A stretch of 64,000 bases of DNA from Cymodocea nodosa. Taxonomy: Eukaryota > Streptophyta > Magnoliopsida > Alismatales > Cymodoceaceae. Position 1 is the stretch's first letter. Every line of letters begins with the position of its first letter. The notes beneath the pieces are model-generated. The model was not told the DNA's origin and did not search any database. It saw nothing but the letters and a program-made list of their open reading frames with translations. Location: contig CM072341.1 of assembly GCA_036874045.1 (NCBI GenBank), forward strand, positions 11,792,501 through 11,856,500. The letters run 5' to 3'. The position numbers and the translations under genes were made by a program. Of the stretch, positions 1-13,500 are shown one piece after another.

Positions 1-2227
1 AGAGGTCATAGTTGGAAACCCTTGGACAAGGTGAAATGGCATGCTTTCTATGAGGACTTAAAGGGATTTGGTTTTTCTGAATCCTTCCTTATTCTACTTC
101 AGAATTGCATTGAAGAGATTAATTTCTCAGTCTTAATTAATGGTGCATCCACAGAATTTTTCAAGTCTTCTAGGGGCCTTCAATAAGATCTTTTATCTCC
201 TTGTCTATTTATTCTCTTGGAAGAAACCCTATCTAGGGGGTTCAACAAGTTGATAGAAAACAACAGTATCATTCCCTACAATCAGGAATATTTTCCTTTC
301 AAATACTTAGGTTGCCCTATCTTTAAAGGAAAATCTAAAGTTATTTACTTTAAGGAATTAATTCAAAAATTCTAAGGCAAGTTAGCAGGTTGGAAGGTAA
401 AAGTCCTCTCTCCAAGTGGTAGAATAACTTTGATCAAACATGTAGTTTTCAGCGTGCCAATTCATATCTTGAGTGTTTATAATCTTCTTGTTAGCATATT
501 AGATAAGCTTCAAAATTTGTGCACAAATTTTCTTTAGGGCTCCTCTAACGAAAACCATTGCACTCATTGGATAAGTTGGAAACAAATTATCAAGCCTATC
601 TCAAAGGGAGGACTTGGCTTTCGAAACTTGAAGGAGCTGATGGGAGTCATTTGTATGAAAATGGTTTGGAGACTCAAGTGCAATGATAGCATCTGTTCAG
701 ATTTAATAAAGAAGTTGCTACATGATGATGATAACCCTGGAGGTGACAAAATCTCTGCAGGATGCAAGGCTATTCTAATTGCTTGGAACAAGGTGTGTTC
801 ATTGGCCAAAGGATCTAGAGGCAAAGGAGAGATTGACTTTTGGAGAAGTTGGTAGTTGTATAGAGGTAGACTGATTTATGTCACATCAGAAGTGGCCCCA
901 GATCTTGTCTCCATTGCTAATGTGCATAATGATCTAGGTCTTCTAGATTCCTTCTAACTTTCAGATGATCTTGTTCGCAAATCAAGTATAGGCTCAGAAG
1001 CATTAATGATACAAATGACTCCTTCAAATGTATATGGGATAAAAAAGGCATTTTATTGGTGAAAGCAACCTAGGAAACTACAAGGGCCAAGAAAGATCCT
1101 ATGAGCTGGAACCTAGGAATCTAGAGATCTTTTTTGCCTACCAAAATCTCTTTCTTTTTATGGAAGTGATTCCACAAAACTCTTCCTATAGATGAGCACG
1201 TGAAAAGATGGAGCTACTCCATTGTCTCCCAATGTGTTCGCTGCAAAACTGTGAAAGGCACAGACTTATTTGATCACAATTCGTTTGAGTGTGATTAGGC
1301 CTATTTGAGCAGAAGTAAGTTTGCTAGATTATTTCACTTTAGTCTATACAACCAAAAGGATTGGCAAACCTAGGTATTGAAGATATTACAAAAGTAGAGC
1401 AATTTCAAATTATACAAATTCCAAAAATTTGTTATGGAAATTTTGGAAGGAAAGATGCAAAATTATCTATAATGGGAAATCAGTCTCGTTTGAAGATATA
1501 AAAAGGAATGTTCTGAATAGCCTCCATGAATTCAAACTTGCCTATAGGTTATTGGAAATCCCCACATTCAGAAAGCAGATCAATTGGATTAGATGGAAGA
1601 AACCAAGCCTTGGAAAGCTAAAATTAACTCTAATGGTGCCTGCAGTTGTAATTATACTAGGGTAGGAGGCACCATTCTCCATAATGTGGTTGAGGATATG
1701 ATTGTGGCTAATGCAGATTTCTACAGGCATTGCAATAACACCTTGGCTAAATTGAGAGCCCTCTATGATGGGTCATGCCTTTGCCTTGATCACCAATCTA
1801 GCTCCAACTCGTTGAAGTTGAGATTGACTCTTACCTTGTTTACAATTTGGTTTTGAACCAAGAATGTCCCATCTTCCAGCCTATGATTTTTTTGATTTGA
1901 CCTACTACACATGCTATCACAAATTGGGTCAATTTCCCATCTCTATAAAGAAGCTAATGGTGAGCCGACAACCTTGCCAAGGAGGGTTTAACATAATGCT
2001 GTAAACCCATATTTAAACAAGTTGAAGATCTTCTGAAGTACACTAAAAGTCAAGTCTTGCTTGATAAATGGGATATCCCCTGTAGTAGGATTACTTAAAA
2101 AACTCTTTTTTGATCTAGTAATCACTTCTACTCTTCTTTTTTGTATGGCTTTGGCCTTTTGATGTAACCACTTATGTTTTCTAGGTTCCCACCCCATTAA
2201 TAGATTGGGGATGTTAAACTAAAAAAG
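1..2227 (+). mobile_element. L1-type LINE, 3' part (RT end, zf-RVT, RNase H, tail)
   Basis: Degenerate reading frame with many stops. It begins inside reverse transcriptase (SWKPLDKVKWHAFYEDL, FKSSRGLQ followed by a stop where QGDPLSP is usual, then LSPCLFILLEE). The post-RT region follows (FKYLGCPIF, LSPSGRITLIKHV, SKGGLGFRNLKE). Around 1,120-1,300 is a zf-RVT module (KISFFLWKWFHKTLPIDEHV, RCKTVKGTDLFDH), and at 1,600-1,850 an RNase H-like domain (KINSNGACS, VGGTI, LAKLRALYDG). It ends at a short A-tract after a 3' sequence seen again near 3,530 and 18,090. The 5' part is off-window. Confidence 0.88.
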
Positions 2228-3399
2228 GAAGAAGAGAGCTAATAGTTGTACTTTAGAAATTGTCTCCCTTGGTTTAATTTCAGTAGTGTTTTGTATCCAT
2301 TTTAAAGAATGATCGCTTGTGAACCATTGATCCAAAACTTTCCAGGTGTATCAAAAATATTAAATGGCTCAAATTACATTTTATGGGCCTAGAGTTTTAA
2401 AACAATAGTGATTGCATATAGGCAAGTTTTAATTAACCCTCCAAATGTCAAGGACTCCACTTCCAGGAATTGGTTTGCTAATGATGTAGCAATTGTATCT
2501 TCGATGTTGTCAAGCATGGAATTTATTGTTGCTACAGTGAGTCACAATTATGTGACCAGTAAAAAAGATTCGGAACACTCTTTGTAGGACTTATAGTTAT
2601 GAAAAGAATATATTCAAAACATTTTAAATGTATAAACAAATTTTCAACTTGAAATAGAGAGACACGACTTGCCAAGAACATTACAACATACTAGGTGGAG
2701 TGATAGATGTACTAAATTTGTATCAATCTTCTACCATAAATATTTCAAAGTTCCACTAGTATTAGGAAGAACTTGCAGATGTGGCTTATCTTGCTAGTGT
2801 GAATCTAGATGTTGCTACACAAATTTGTGGGCATATCTTAGGCATAGATAAGACACCAAATTTGAATGTAACTTTTACTCAAGTCATGAGAATCTCTACT
2901 CGATCAACACCACTTGTATTTGATTAGTTAGATTTGGTACCTTCATCCTCTTATGGATGTAGTCACATAAGTGGAGGACATAGTGGCCCTTAAGATACTT
3001 AATGTCAGCACTATGAAAAATACGATCATTGCATAGAAAAGTGTTGAGATAAGTTTAGCAAACCTTGGTTCACTAATGTCAATATTGAGCTCACACAATC
3101 CATTACAGCTACATCATTTGGCCCTATGGTGACCATTTTATAGGCTGATTATGACTATCTTCTTTTGTCACAAGAAACAAATTCCACCATCATGAGTGTT
3201 CATGCTTCTTCTTTACATCTAGGTATTGCTATTGACGTTGCCTTACTTCCAATGATAGTTCTTGGATTATAAACTTTGGAGTATCTTCTTGTTTGATTGT
3301 CTATCTTCCATCAGTGATAAAACCAATGTAACTATTACAGATGATCGTTCATGTCCAAGGGAAAGTTCATCCCTTCAGGGAGCTCCCAAAAGAGACTCA

Positions 3400-3556
3400 A
3401 CAGCAATGACATTTGAACATGCTAGATATTCCCAATATGAGGATTCTTTAAGCTTTTGCCTAGTTCGCCTCTTGTCTATCTTCACTACTCAATGTAATAC
3501 TCTCTCAAGGATCCCCACCCCTTAAATAGATCAAGGTTTACTTATATAAAAAAAAA
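3400..3556 (+). mobile_element. LINE 3' tail inserted in the Copia element
   Basis: The end ccccaccccttaaatagatc followed by a 9-base A run resembles the ends of the LINEs at 2.2 kb and 18.1 kb. Flanking DNA is Copia. The left edge is approximate and no target-site duplication was found. Confidence 0.5.
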
Positions 3557-4923
3557 GTAATGTTTGCTGATAATTATTCTCATGTTTCTTAGGTATATTA
3601 CTTAAAAGATCATCACAACATTGTTGATGTACTAAAAAATTTTGGCTGAAACTCAAAATTAGTTTTCTATCCAAAAACTTTGCACAATGTTGATACTCTT
3701 GAATTTGTGCAAAATGAGTTTCAATCTGTGTTCTTTTAGTATCATACATTAAACTACCTGCTTACATACGTCTCAACAAAATAGAATAGCTGGAAAAAAA
3801 AAGTTGTCATATCCTTGATGTGACTCATCATTACATTGTAGAAAAATAGTCTTAAGTACTTGTGGTTCAATGTTGCCTTCTATGCTCTTAAGAGGTGAGA
3901 TTCCTCTTCATCATCTTTCTCCCGACACGAAACTATTTAATCCTCCTCCTATGAATTTTGGTTGTGTAGTATTTGTTAAGGACTTATCTCTAAGCCTTGA
4001 CAAGTTATTTTCATAGGCTATCAAGTGTGCATTTGTTAATTAATCTTATACTCAAAAAGGTTACCACCTTTTTCATCCTCTAAGTCGATGCTACCATGTT
4101 TTTTCCAAAGATAATTATTTTAAATCTCAATCCTACTTCACTATATCTAATGGTCTAGAGTTCCTTTCATTACCTACACCTATTGAGTTAGGCCTTGATC
4201 ATGATGTCTCTAAAGTTGACCTACCTGTGCAAGAGATGGATGGCCAACAACCACTATAGATATATTACTGTCAATAATGGCCACCCCCAAGCCTTTCAGT
4301 ACCGTTGTCCTCAATTACCTTTGCAGGTTCTCCTACCACTAATACTACAAATGATTTAGATTTACCCATTGCTTTACAGAAGGATACCACACATGTATGC
4401 AATATCCTCTATCTAACTTTGTTTTCCTATAACAATTTAATCAAACTTTCCATAGTTTTGCCATGTCCCTTGTCTCAGAGTTTTTACCTAAGAATCATGA
4501 GAAAGCTTTACAGTCATGACATTGGAAGGCAGCCATAGATAAGGAAATGACAACCTGCAATATAGGTTTTTGTAAATGTGTTGTTGATCATTCAATATTT
4601 GTTAGAAAAATACTAAATAGGTGTGTGGTACTTGTAGTTTATGTTGATAATATTTTGTTGTACTTTTTGACGTTGATTCATTGTTCACATGCTCATGTCC
4701 ATATTTTGTGACAACCAAGCAACCATATATATTACTAATAATTTCACATTTCACAAAAGGACATCACACTTTGAGGTTGACTGTTAATTTATTATATCTA
4801 CCTCTTATACTTAGACTTTAAATCAACTTGCAAATCTTCTCACCAAAAGTTTGAGTGTTGGGGTGTTTAAAAACTTATATAACAAGTTGGACATAATTGA
4901 TATATATTTTCCAACATGGAAAG

Positions 4924-5046
4924 TGTTAAGTATAAGTGAATAAGTAGATATCTAGCTTAGAGCTTAAATAGATATCCATACATCTCCCTTTTAGATTTAT
5001 GTTTGTAACCCTAATTCCAGTAGTATGAATGAATACTTCTTTCTCA
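4924..5046 (+). repeat. Copia 3' LTR (approximate)
   Basis: Begins TGTTAAG directly after the RNase H end and the aa(g)-rich stretch used as polypurine tract. The right border at ttctca is a guess because no second LTR remains for comparison. Confidence 0.5.
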
Positions 5047-5642
5047 ATGGTTTAGTTCATGTTTTACCTACTAATGACAAGTTATTTATTAGAAAGGATC
5101 TAAATGCTTATATAAGAGAGGAAAATATAAGATATGAAAGAAACCATAAAGGATTTGATTTTAGTAAATGAAATAAAAAGGAAAACTCAATTTTAGGCTT
5201 TAGTGCAGCTTACAACATTTCAACAGCTAACACTTGTTTTAGTAAAAACGAGAAGAATTTAATTATATTTAGAAGTAGTTTAAATGTTAGGATTTTTTAC
5301 TTACTAGAAAAATAGATCAAATAATGTGTAAAGATTGTAAGATTATTCTAAGAGAAAACTTAACCACAAAATATAATTTATTAATATTAGAACCCAAAAA
5401 TTAGGTAGTGGAATCTAAAACGTGAAAGGAAAATAATATTTAGAGATAACTTATTAATAGAAAGAATATGAAAAATAAATGAAGTGGTAATAAACTTTAA
5501 AATAAAATGACTAGTATTAAAATATTGCTAGGAAAATTTTAAATGAATCTTTTGGGATAGCTCTACTAAGTAAAGAAAGTTATTGTAGAATGAAAATTTA
5601 CAAAAGATAATAAACCTAAATAAAAAATTCTATAAAAAGTAT
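5047..5642. other. AT-rich unassigned DNA
   Basis: Low-complexity A-rich sequence. No domain, repeat border or gene seen. Confidence 0.5.
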
Positions 5643-6150
5643 TGTTAGATATTATGTGTTCTTATTTGTGGGGGTATCTTTGTAATTGTACTCCTTGTAA
5701 ACCTCTAGATATATAGAGGTGTTGTTATATTAAGGAAATAACCCAACTTTGGTGCCCTAATCATCTTCTACATGGTACCAGAGAATAAGTACCTGCTTTT
5801 TGCCTAACACCGTCTAGCCCTCCTTTTGCCACCAACCTGCTGCTACCACTGATTGCTCCTTCCACTAACTGTGCTGAAAAATCGGTCTATCACTCTTCTC
5901 ACTCCCATTAGAGCCTGGTACACTATTTGCCAAGGTTATTGACAACTTCCACGAGCACTAGAGCCTCTATCCACCCTGGTTTCTCCTCCTCTAATGTCGA
6001 TAGACAATTTCCAGGGTTGGTCTAACTATTACTAGACCAGCAACCTAATCTTCCATCCCTTTTTCCAGGGAAACTTTTCTTCTACGGCCATCCTAGGACC
6101 AACGACCACTTTTTTGTACCATGGTGAAAAACCAATTGAAGATAAGAAAA
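5643..6150 (+). mobile_element. Copia LTR + primer site + leader stub
   Basis: LTR 5,643-5,772 starts TGTTAGATATT and ends CTACA; it is followed at once by tggtaccagaga, a tRNA-iMet-type primer-binding site. About 370 bp of C-rich leader follow (probable start of gag), then the element stops. No second LTR nearby. The LTR resembles the one at 38.9 kb, so both belong to one family. Confidence 0.75.
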
Positions 6151-6439
6151 AATTGGCTTATATAGTTTGGTCATATATTTAGGAGAACAAATAATATATC
6201 AATTAGGAAAAAAGAATTAATTAGTATAAAAGAAATTAAAAATAGAAAATTGTTTAAAACTACTTTCTTAAGAATTGTAAGAAAAGATTTAAAATTATGT
6301 AATTTAACTAAACATTTGATCATCAATAAAAATATTTTAAAAAAGAATTTTTGTGGTCAACCCTACATAAATGGATCATAATTCAAACTACTGTTATTAT
6401 TGTAGTAGAATACTTAAGGTATCTGTTTAGGTATCTAAT

Positions 6440-6770
6440 TCCTATGTATATTTGTAAAAATTCAATTTAAAACTAATTGACAATGAATAGAGAGATTCAT
6501 TATATATTAATCCAAATTCAGTCTCTACATTAATCAATGTAGGATTATTTCAAGACTCCCCCTCACTTATCTTATGCTTACAAGTGTCTCTTTTATTTAA
6601 ATTAAGTGGTTGTGTATGAACTTGTTCTGATATTATGTAAAAATTCAATTTAAAATTAATTAATAATGAGTGACAAAATTCATCATATATAAATTAGGTT
6701 CCATCTTTATACCAACCAATGTGAGACTATTCCAACAATATCATTGTAATCCCTCATTATTGGAATAGCA
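6440..6770. repeat. Two imperfect direct copies of an LTR-like ~100-bp unit
   Basis: Copies near 6,455-6,550 and 6,635-6,745 share gtaaaaattcaatttaaaa, an atatata stretch and a caatgt(a/g)(g/a)gattattc-like end. This looks like debris of a widespread plant LTR, but no TG...CA borders could be fixed. Confidence 0.5.
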
Positions 6771-6796
6771 CATTTGAGTCCTTTCCTCTTACAAGT

Positions 6797-7370
6797 AGAA
6801 ATCTAGATTACTAGATTTTCTATGGGCATTGTACAATGTTGGTGTTTGAAACACCAAAGATACTTTGGCTTACCCATCCTCTTACTTCCTGAATATTTGT
6901 TTACATCCAACAGTTTTCTATTAATTAATATTGGATGAGATGCTGCATCATTAGAATCTTGGCAAACCATAGATGGAGCAGCATGATCAAATTTAGATCC
7001 TTTATATGAAGGATTTACAAAGGATGGATTTTGACATCAATAATGGATGGACATAGAAAACTTGAGCACTTGCATTAATCAGGTGCAAATTTTCTCCAGC
7101 AAGTATAACATTTAAGAGAAAAAATTGATAAAACCTAGCATGAAGAAGAAAATATGCATATATAACTGATATCTAAGATATCATCCTTTGTAATTATGTC
7201 ATTTACAAGTTTCGTGAATATTAATCATCATAAATCTATATTACCAGATTGTCTATGAACATTTTAGAATGTTGGTGTTTGAAACATCGAAGATACTTTA
7301 TATAACTTATCTATCCTCTTACTTCCCAACCATTTGTTGCCATCCAACAGTTTCTATTAATTCTTTTGTG
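6797..7370. repeat. Direct duplication beside VPS50 exon 17
   Basis: About 6,797-6,930 and 7,234-7,370 are similar over ~130 bp (shared aatgttggtgtttgaaaca, cctcttacttcc, ccaacag...ctattaatt). The second copy is 73 bp downstream of the exon in the direction of transcription. No coding potential matching the gene was seen in either copy. Confidence 0.6.
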
Positions 7371-7442
7371 ATAACCATACGGCAGTATCATGAAAGAGCT
7401 AAACAGCCAAAAGAATTCAAAACTTTGTGGATAAGCTCTTAC

Positions 7443-7515
7443 CTCCTTGTGAATTCCACCATGTGCAAGCCTTGTCTTGTAATGCTTATACTCTCCCAAT
7501 AAGAGATCAATATAA
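7443..7515 (-). CDS. VPS50: VPS50 visible exon 17 (last one in window)
   Basis: 73 bp: one base finishes a codon, then [20 protein letters not shown] and IHKE. The acceptor is ttgtag and the donor GTAAGAG. The strong donor and the family length indicate further exons for the last ~115 residues; none was recognised down to base 1. Confidence 0.9.
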
Positions 7516-10500
7516 CTACAATCAAATAAATTAATAAAGTAACATCAAAATTAGTAATGAGCCTACATGTTTTTTGCCCAAAATGTTCATTAATGAACTT
7601 AGGGTATGGTGCATGGCATCAGTAGAGGCTAAATAGAACCAAACCAGGATATCTGCAGAAACTAGTGAGTTGTTATAAGAAATAGAAACAGAAGGTATTT
7701 GTTTTGGATGATGGTCACATAGAATAAGCATTGACACCTTCCAATTCCTGGTATCTATGTCATAATGCTATTCCATGCATTATTACTACCCAAAGTGTAC
7801 AACATAACTCCAACTTATTGCAAACAATCCATGCTGGTGTTGAATATTTTGATTGCATAAACTAGAGATTATAATAACCTCATGGGACAAAATTCTTACG
7901 CATTATGTTCCAGCCCAAGTTCTTTGACTTCCCATTTGACATTAGCAATCTTATCCACATACCTGGGAGATGGTTAATAAGTCAAGAATATGAAAACTTT
8001 CCAAACCTACATGCTACAATAATTACAAAAATGTCAACATCAAAAAGAAATAAACTAAAAGTAGCAATAACTTTACATGCTTGTATTTAAATGAGATGAT
8101 CCGTGGATACTCAGATGCAAGTTATGCAAATGATAAATTAGATAGAAAGTCTACTTTAGACTACTGTACCTACTTTAGAGAAAATCTTGTAACATAGAGA
8201 AGCAAGAAACAGAACATGGTCTCAAAATCAAGCTGTAAATCAAAATACCAGGGTATGTCTCAAACAATGAGTGAACTCATCTAGGTAAAATCATTATTGT
8301 CAGAATTTGGAGTTGAGATATCTAACTTATACCTATGCATTATGACAACAAGTCAACTATCTATATCGCCAACAATGATGTCTTTCATGAGAAGACCAAG
8401 CATATAGAGATTGATTGTCACTATATTCATTATCTAGTGAAAAACAATATTGTCTCTCTTCCCTTCACTCCTTTCTCTCAACAGCTAGTTGATATTTTCA
8501 CCAAAGGTCTTCATGTAAGACCCTTTAATTCTATTTGTAACAAGTTAAGCCCATGTGACATTTGTTCCAGCTTGAGGGAGAGTGTTAGATCCGGTTATTC
8601 TATTCAGATATATGAATCTTAGGATCTATTTATGTATGTGTATATATGTGTAACTTGTTTTCATGAATGAATAACTTGGTTAATCCTTAGTTTAACTAGA
8701 TTATTTCATTTCTACTTATCTCTTTTATTTTCACAATATTAAAAAGAAAAAAGCAAGATCAAGCACGAAAATACCCAAGCCATAATATTCCTATCCACCT
8801 AGGCAATCATCCCAATGACCAGGGTGGAGATCATACGGGATATGGACAGCAACTCAACTTTTAGAAATTAGAATAGAATGGTTTGCAACTAAAGTTCCAA
8901 GACTACCTTCTAATTTTTCAATGTGAAACTAATTTCTAACAGCAGAAAGCAAAGAAAATGCCACCTAAAAACCAAAAATTATAGTTTACCCATTGATATT
9001 GAGAAGCAATCTTGCAGTTCTCCTATGAATGTCTTCTATGAGATCTGGAACTGCACTTACCTGAAGAAAGCAACATATCCTTTTCAAGTTAATAATTTAT
9101 AATGGACTAAGATAAAGGACATAATTTGTACCATGGTCAAAAAAAAAAAAAAGGAGCATGAGTGCATGACATTTGAAATGAAAAAGGGCATATCATTCAT
9201 AGAGATAGAAATGTACAATATTCTCAAAGAAGTCCTCAACGAGTGCTGCATTGTTCTTCAAAAGTTTTGATTGAAGATGTGGCCTTGATCGACGCAACAC
9301 ACGAGCAACAAGTGAAACTGTCTCTGCAACAGTGCATCTCTCCTACACAAAGAAAAGAAAAGGATTAAATTGAAATTTTATAATGACAGAATATCCAGCA
9401 ATGACATACTAAAATCAGTGGATCTGCTACCTAGGCTACCAGCAAGCAAAACATGGTATAGAAAATCAAAATTGTTATCAAACCAAAGCCAAAAATGTTC
9501 AAAGCATTTTCTAAGAAAAATGATGTACTTTCACATAAAACTCACTATGAACAATACGATGGGATCTTTTAGCCTACTAGTTGGAGTGCTTTACATACTT
9601 TTTCTCATTAAATGAAGAAAATACTTCGAAGATGCAATCAAAGTATCAGTTGTTAGGTTCTTTTAGAATTGCATCAAAATAAAATACAGAAACGAGAGGT
9701 AATGTCATAAGAACAATGATTACCCATCAAAACATCATTACTATTTCTTCTCTCCAAAGTGTACTAATGAGTTAAATTGATTGTGCCATGTACAAATACA
9801 GTTTAAGTTATTAATTTAAAAAAGAATAAGTATTTTCTCTCCAACCTAGATTGATGAGTCAAATTGATTTGTGTTTTGTGCTCTATACTTTGTATTTTGA
9901 TATTTGAACTTCAATGACATAAAAGTTTAACTTTCTGTAATCTAATTTTAAATAATAAATTTAATATTTGTTTTTATTTTATTGTCTTATAATATTGTAA
10001 CAATATTTGGTATGAATTGACATGAATCAACACGATGGGCTAGCAATACATGACATGATTCGGTTGTCGGCCATGGGTTGTGCCTAGTAGCTACATCATT
10101 AGGAGTTTGAGTATAGCATAGGATGACATAAATATTGTCAAGCATGATTCGATTTGGGTCAGACCAACACAACACAACACAACATGATTGGCATGTATAC
10201 TAACTAGTACATTCTTTAACCTCTTAAGAATATAACAAAATCACTTAAACTAATTTCTTTTATCTTCAATTGGTGCAAGTCTTACCCTATTACTAATAAA
10301 ATCACTTTTTAACTTATCCTTTATAGTTTTACCACTCATCTACCTAAGCATTTGCATTTTTACAGCATTAACTTTTATACATGATCATTCTTTATAGCTC
10401 AACATTCTAAACCATAAAATATGATTGAGCAAATAGAAATTTATAAAATTTTCTTTTTAATTTTAAGAGTATCCACTTATCATATGACACTTTAAAAACA

Positions 10501-13500
10501 TTTCTCCATTTCATCCACCCTACTTCCATTATTTCTTATCATTCCTAACTACTTAAATGTTTTATTTTTATGAATCTTGTACATAAAGCATGAAATTATA
10601 CATCACATGAATTTATAATAAAAAAGAGATGAATCACATGCATCATGTGACAAAAGCTCTGGTGAGAGAGATGCATCTAAAGTTTTAACCTTCTTATGTT
10701 GGTCAAGTTACCTAATGAACAAGAGCTCAAAAACAAATGCATACTTTCTATCTCACTCTTCATCATACTTTTTTTCCCTTCTAGTGATGCCAACCCCTCT
10801 CTAGACGACAAGAAGTCAATCTCATCTTCGAGCATACATTTTCTCCCACCAAATACAACAAGTTCTCATACTTTAATTGGTATTAACTTCCAATTATCAA
10901 AGAAAAATTGCTACCCTAGTCCAAGGAGAGAGATGACAAACTAAGAAAAAATAGAATGCAACAAGCACAAGTTTTTAAGTAGTGAACAATAAAAAAAATC
11001 ATCTTAACTGATTTGGACATGTTCATAGAAAATCTTTGATGCACTAGTAAGAAAAGGAGGATTAATTAAAAATCTAAGTGAAAGTAAAAAGATTGAGGAA
11101 GATCAAAAATTACTTCATTAAAAATAGTGAAAAATATCTAAAATTATATGATTTAACAATAAATCTAGCTATGGATAGAAATAAATGAAAGGAAAAGATT
11201 CATATGGTGGGATAAACTCATAGATTGTCATTCATTATTGTGAAGAAAAAGAAAGTTTCACATGACAAAATAAATTACAGTTGACCATGAAGAAGCACTA
11301 ATAATGTGTCAGAATTCAAGGGGCACAACACAAGCTTTGTACCCAAATTATGGAATTCCTCTCCATTGAACAAAACAAAAAGCTGTCAAAAATGAAAAAT
11401 GAAAAATGAAAAAGTGGCATACTACTATTTTCCTCCAAGGAAAACAAATAGAGCTTTACCTTTAGTCCGAATGTTGTATTAGGTGCATGCCCAAAAATAG
11501 AGTTGGCAGGAATCGTGGGTGTTACATCCATTTGAGATAAAGATGTACCCAGGATTGTGGATGATTTAGGGGAGCAAGGCAAACCTTGCTGTCTTATCCA
11601 TTGATCACTATCTTGTGACACCCTTGATAGAGCTCCTTTCAGCCTGTCTATACTTTTCAATGAAGTACAAATTGTTTGAAAGAAAGTCCATCAGATGGTA
11701 AAAGCATAAATATAAGACAAATCACATTTAACTTACTATTTAGAGAATCCGAAGAAACATTTGCACTGAGATTTGTATTGTTTTGACAAAAAGCTTCAAA
11801 AATAAAATAAAAAAAGATTCCAAAGAATTGGCAGATTCCCTGTAAAAAGCAGCACACAAGTATCAGGAACATGAGAGAGAGAGAGAGAGAGAGAGGTGGA
11901 ATGTGTGTGTGTGGGTGGGTGAACGTGCACTTGTTTGTGTGATGTTTGAACCAAGTGCTAAAAAAGTTCATATATCTGAATTGGGAAGACCTTGAAAAAT
12001 TCATAATTGATGATTTCCAACTTCTGCATAAGCCTTGCATACTTGTCCATCAACCTGGAAAAAAATTTAAAAAAAGGTTAATTACATAAAAATCAAGATA
12101 TTGTTCTGAAACATTGTCCCAACCTCCTGCAAAAACTAAGCCAGTGTACCTTAGAAGACATAGAGATGATCCGGTTTGTGAATTGATCTCCTCATCATTC
12201 CAATGAGCAGTACTTCCCGAAGGCATCGGTTTAGGTATCCTACTTGGTAACTGACTGTCCTCATCAATAAAGTCAGCATGTAGATCTTCATTCTCATCTT
12301 CCAGACCAGAACTGCTTCTGTTTGACTGATTGATGAGGTTCCCTTTCATTGATATGCTGCCATTGTTTAAGAGATCATTAACATGGCCTTCAGCAAAACC
12401 AGATTCTGGTAATCCATTCTGCAGATTTATAGCATAAGATAATTGTCCTGGGCTAGAGGATGTTTTTGATGAAAAGGGATTCTCAATTTTAAGCCAATTA
12501 GCAAACCCATTCTTTTGGCATCCAGCTTCAAGTGGATCATTTAATTTCTTGGAGTGAATAACTGAAACATCAGCACTACTTAGAGACGGAGCTATCAGTG
12601 GAGCACCATCACCAACAAGCCCAGCCAAATTTATCACTTGCATTGCATCAGATGAAATTTTCACCCAGGTCTCTTTCTCCAAAACCAACCTAAGAGCCTG
12701 GAACATCTCAGATCATCACAAAAACTTTTTAGTTTTATTACATCTCAGAGCATTAAGCTTATCCTAGAATTCATATAAATTCAACAAGATTCAAAGATGA
12801 CCAGGATAGTAAGGTAGAACATGGAAGGAAAAATCATCAACATTACCGTCTACAGGAAAAGAATATGCTACAGAAATACAAATATTAATACCACACAATG
12901 GAATCGAACCATGGTTGCAGTTATTATCCAAAATTAAGTTTGTAGTGTCTGATATTTTGTTTGACACCAAAAGAGAACATATCAATAATATATTGAAAAG
13001 ATCATTTGCTTCCAGGAGTTTCCCATTTCCCCCTCCATATGGAAAGATCATTCACAATATTGTTGTCACTATTAAAAAAGTTAGGAAGGGGTCTGAAACC
13101 TTCACCAAGAAGTAATATTGTCCATTAGACATTGAAACTTTAATTATTGAGAGTAAAAAATCCATTTTACTTTGCAAACTAAAAAAGATAAAGATATCAC
13201 CATAATATAAGAATATAAAATATAAAAACAATCAATGTTTTAATTCCACACATATAAGGTAAGATAACAACAGCAATCAACCAATCAATAAATATCACAA
13301 CAAACTAACAAATATAACCTTTCAAGAAAACAATGCATACCACCTTTCAAGAAAACAACAATTAGGACTTGTTTGTGTCGCATCAAAAAGTGTAGAAATT
13401 GAGAAAATAAAAAGTCAAGAAAGATAAGAATCAAAATGTCAAGAAATAAAAGAAACATAAAATTAAAAAAGTAAAATTTAAAGTTGTTTGTACATCTATC

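Larger units (their letters stand above)
2290..5046 (+). mobile_element. Ty1/Copia retrotransposon, heavily decayed
   Basis: In order: gag remnant (FPGVSKILNGSNYILW), zinc-knuckle area, degraded protease-like WII motif near 3,260, integrase C-terminal part at 3,950-4,240 (FGCVVFVKDLSLSLDKLFSRAI, TQKGYHLFHPLSR), truncated RT (IALQKDTTHVCN; DHSVFVRK, VVLVVYVDN), RNase H (LCDNQATIYITNN, LLTKSLSVGVF) and a short 3' LTR. Many stops and frameshifts, a large RT deletion, and no recognisable 5' LTR. Confidence 0.85.

Noticed and set aside
12050..12706. A 218-residue open frame as a separate gene
   Set aside because: It is exon 10 of the spliced gene plus intron read-through at both ends; splice sites and homologous motifs end inside it.
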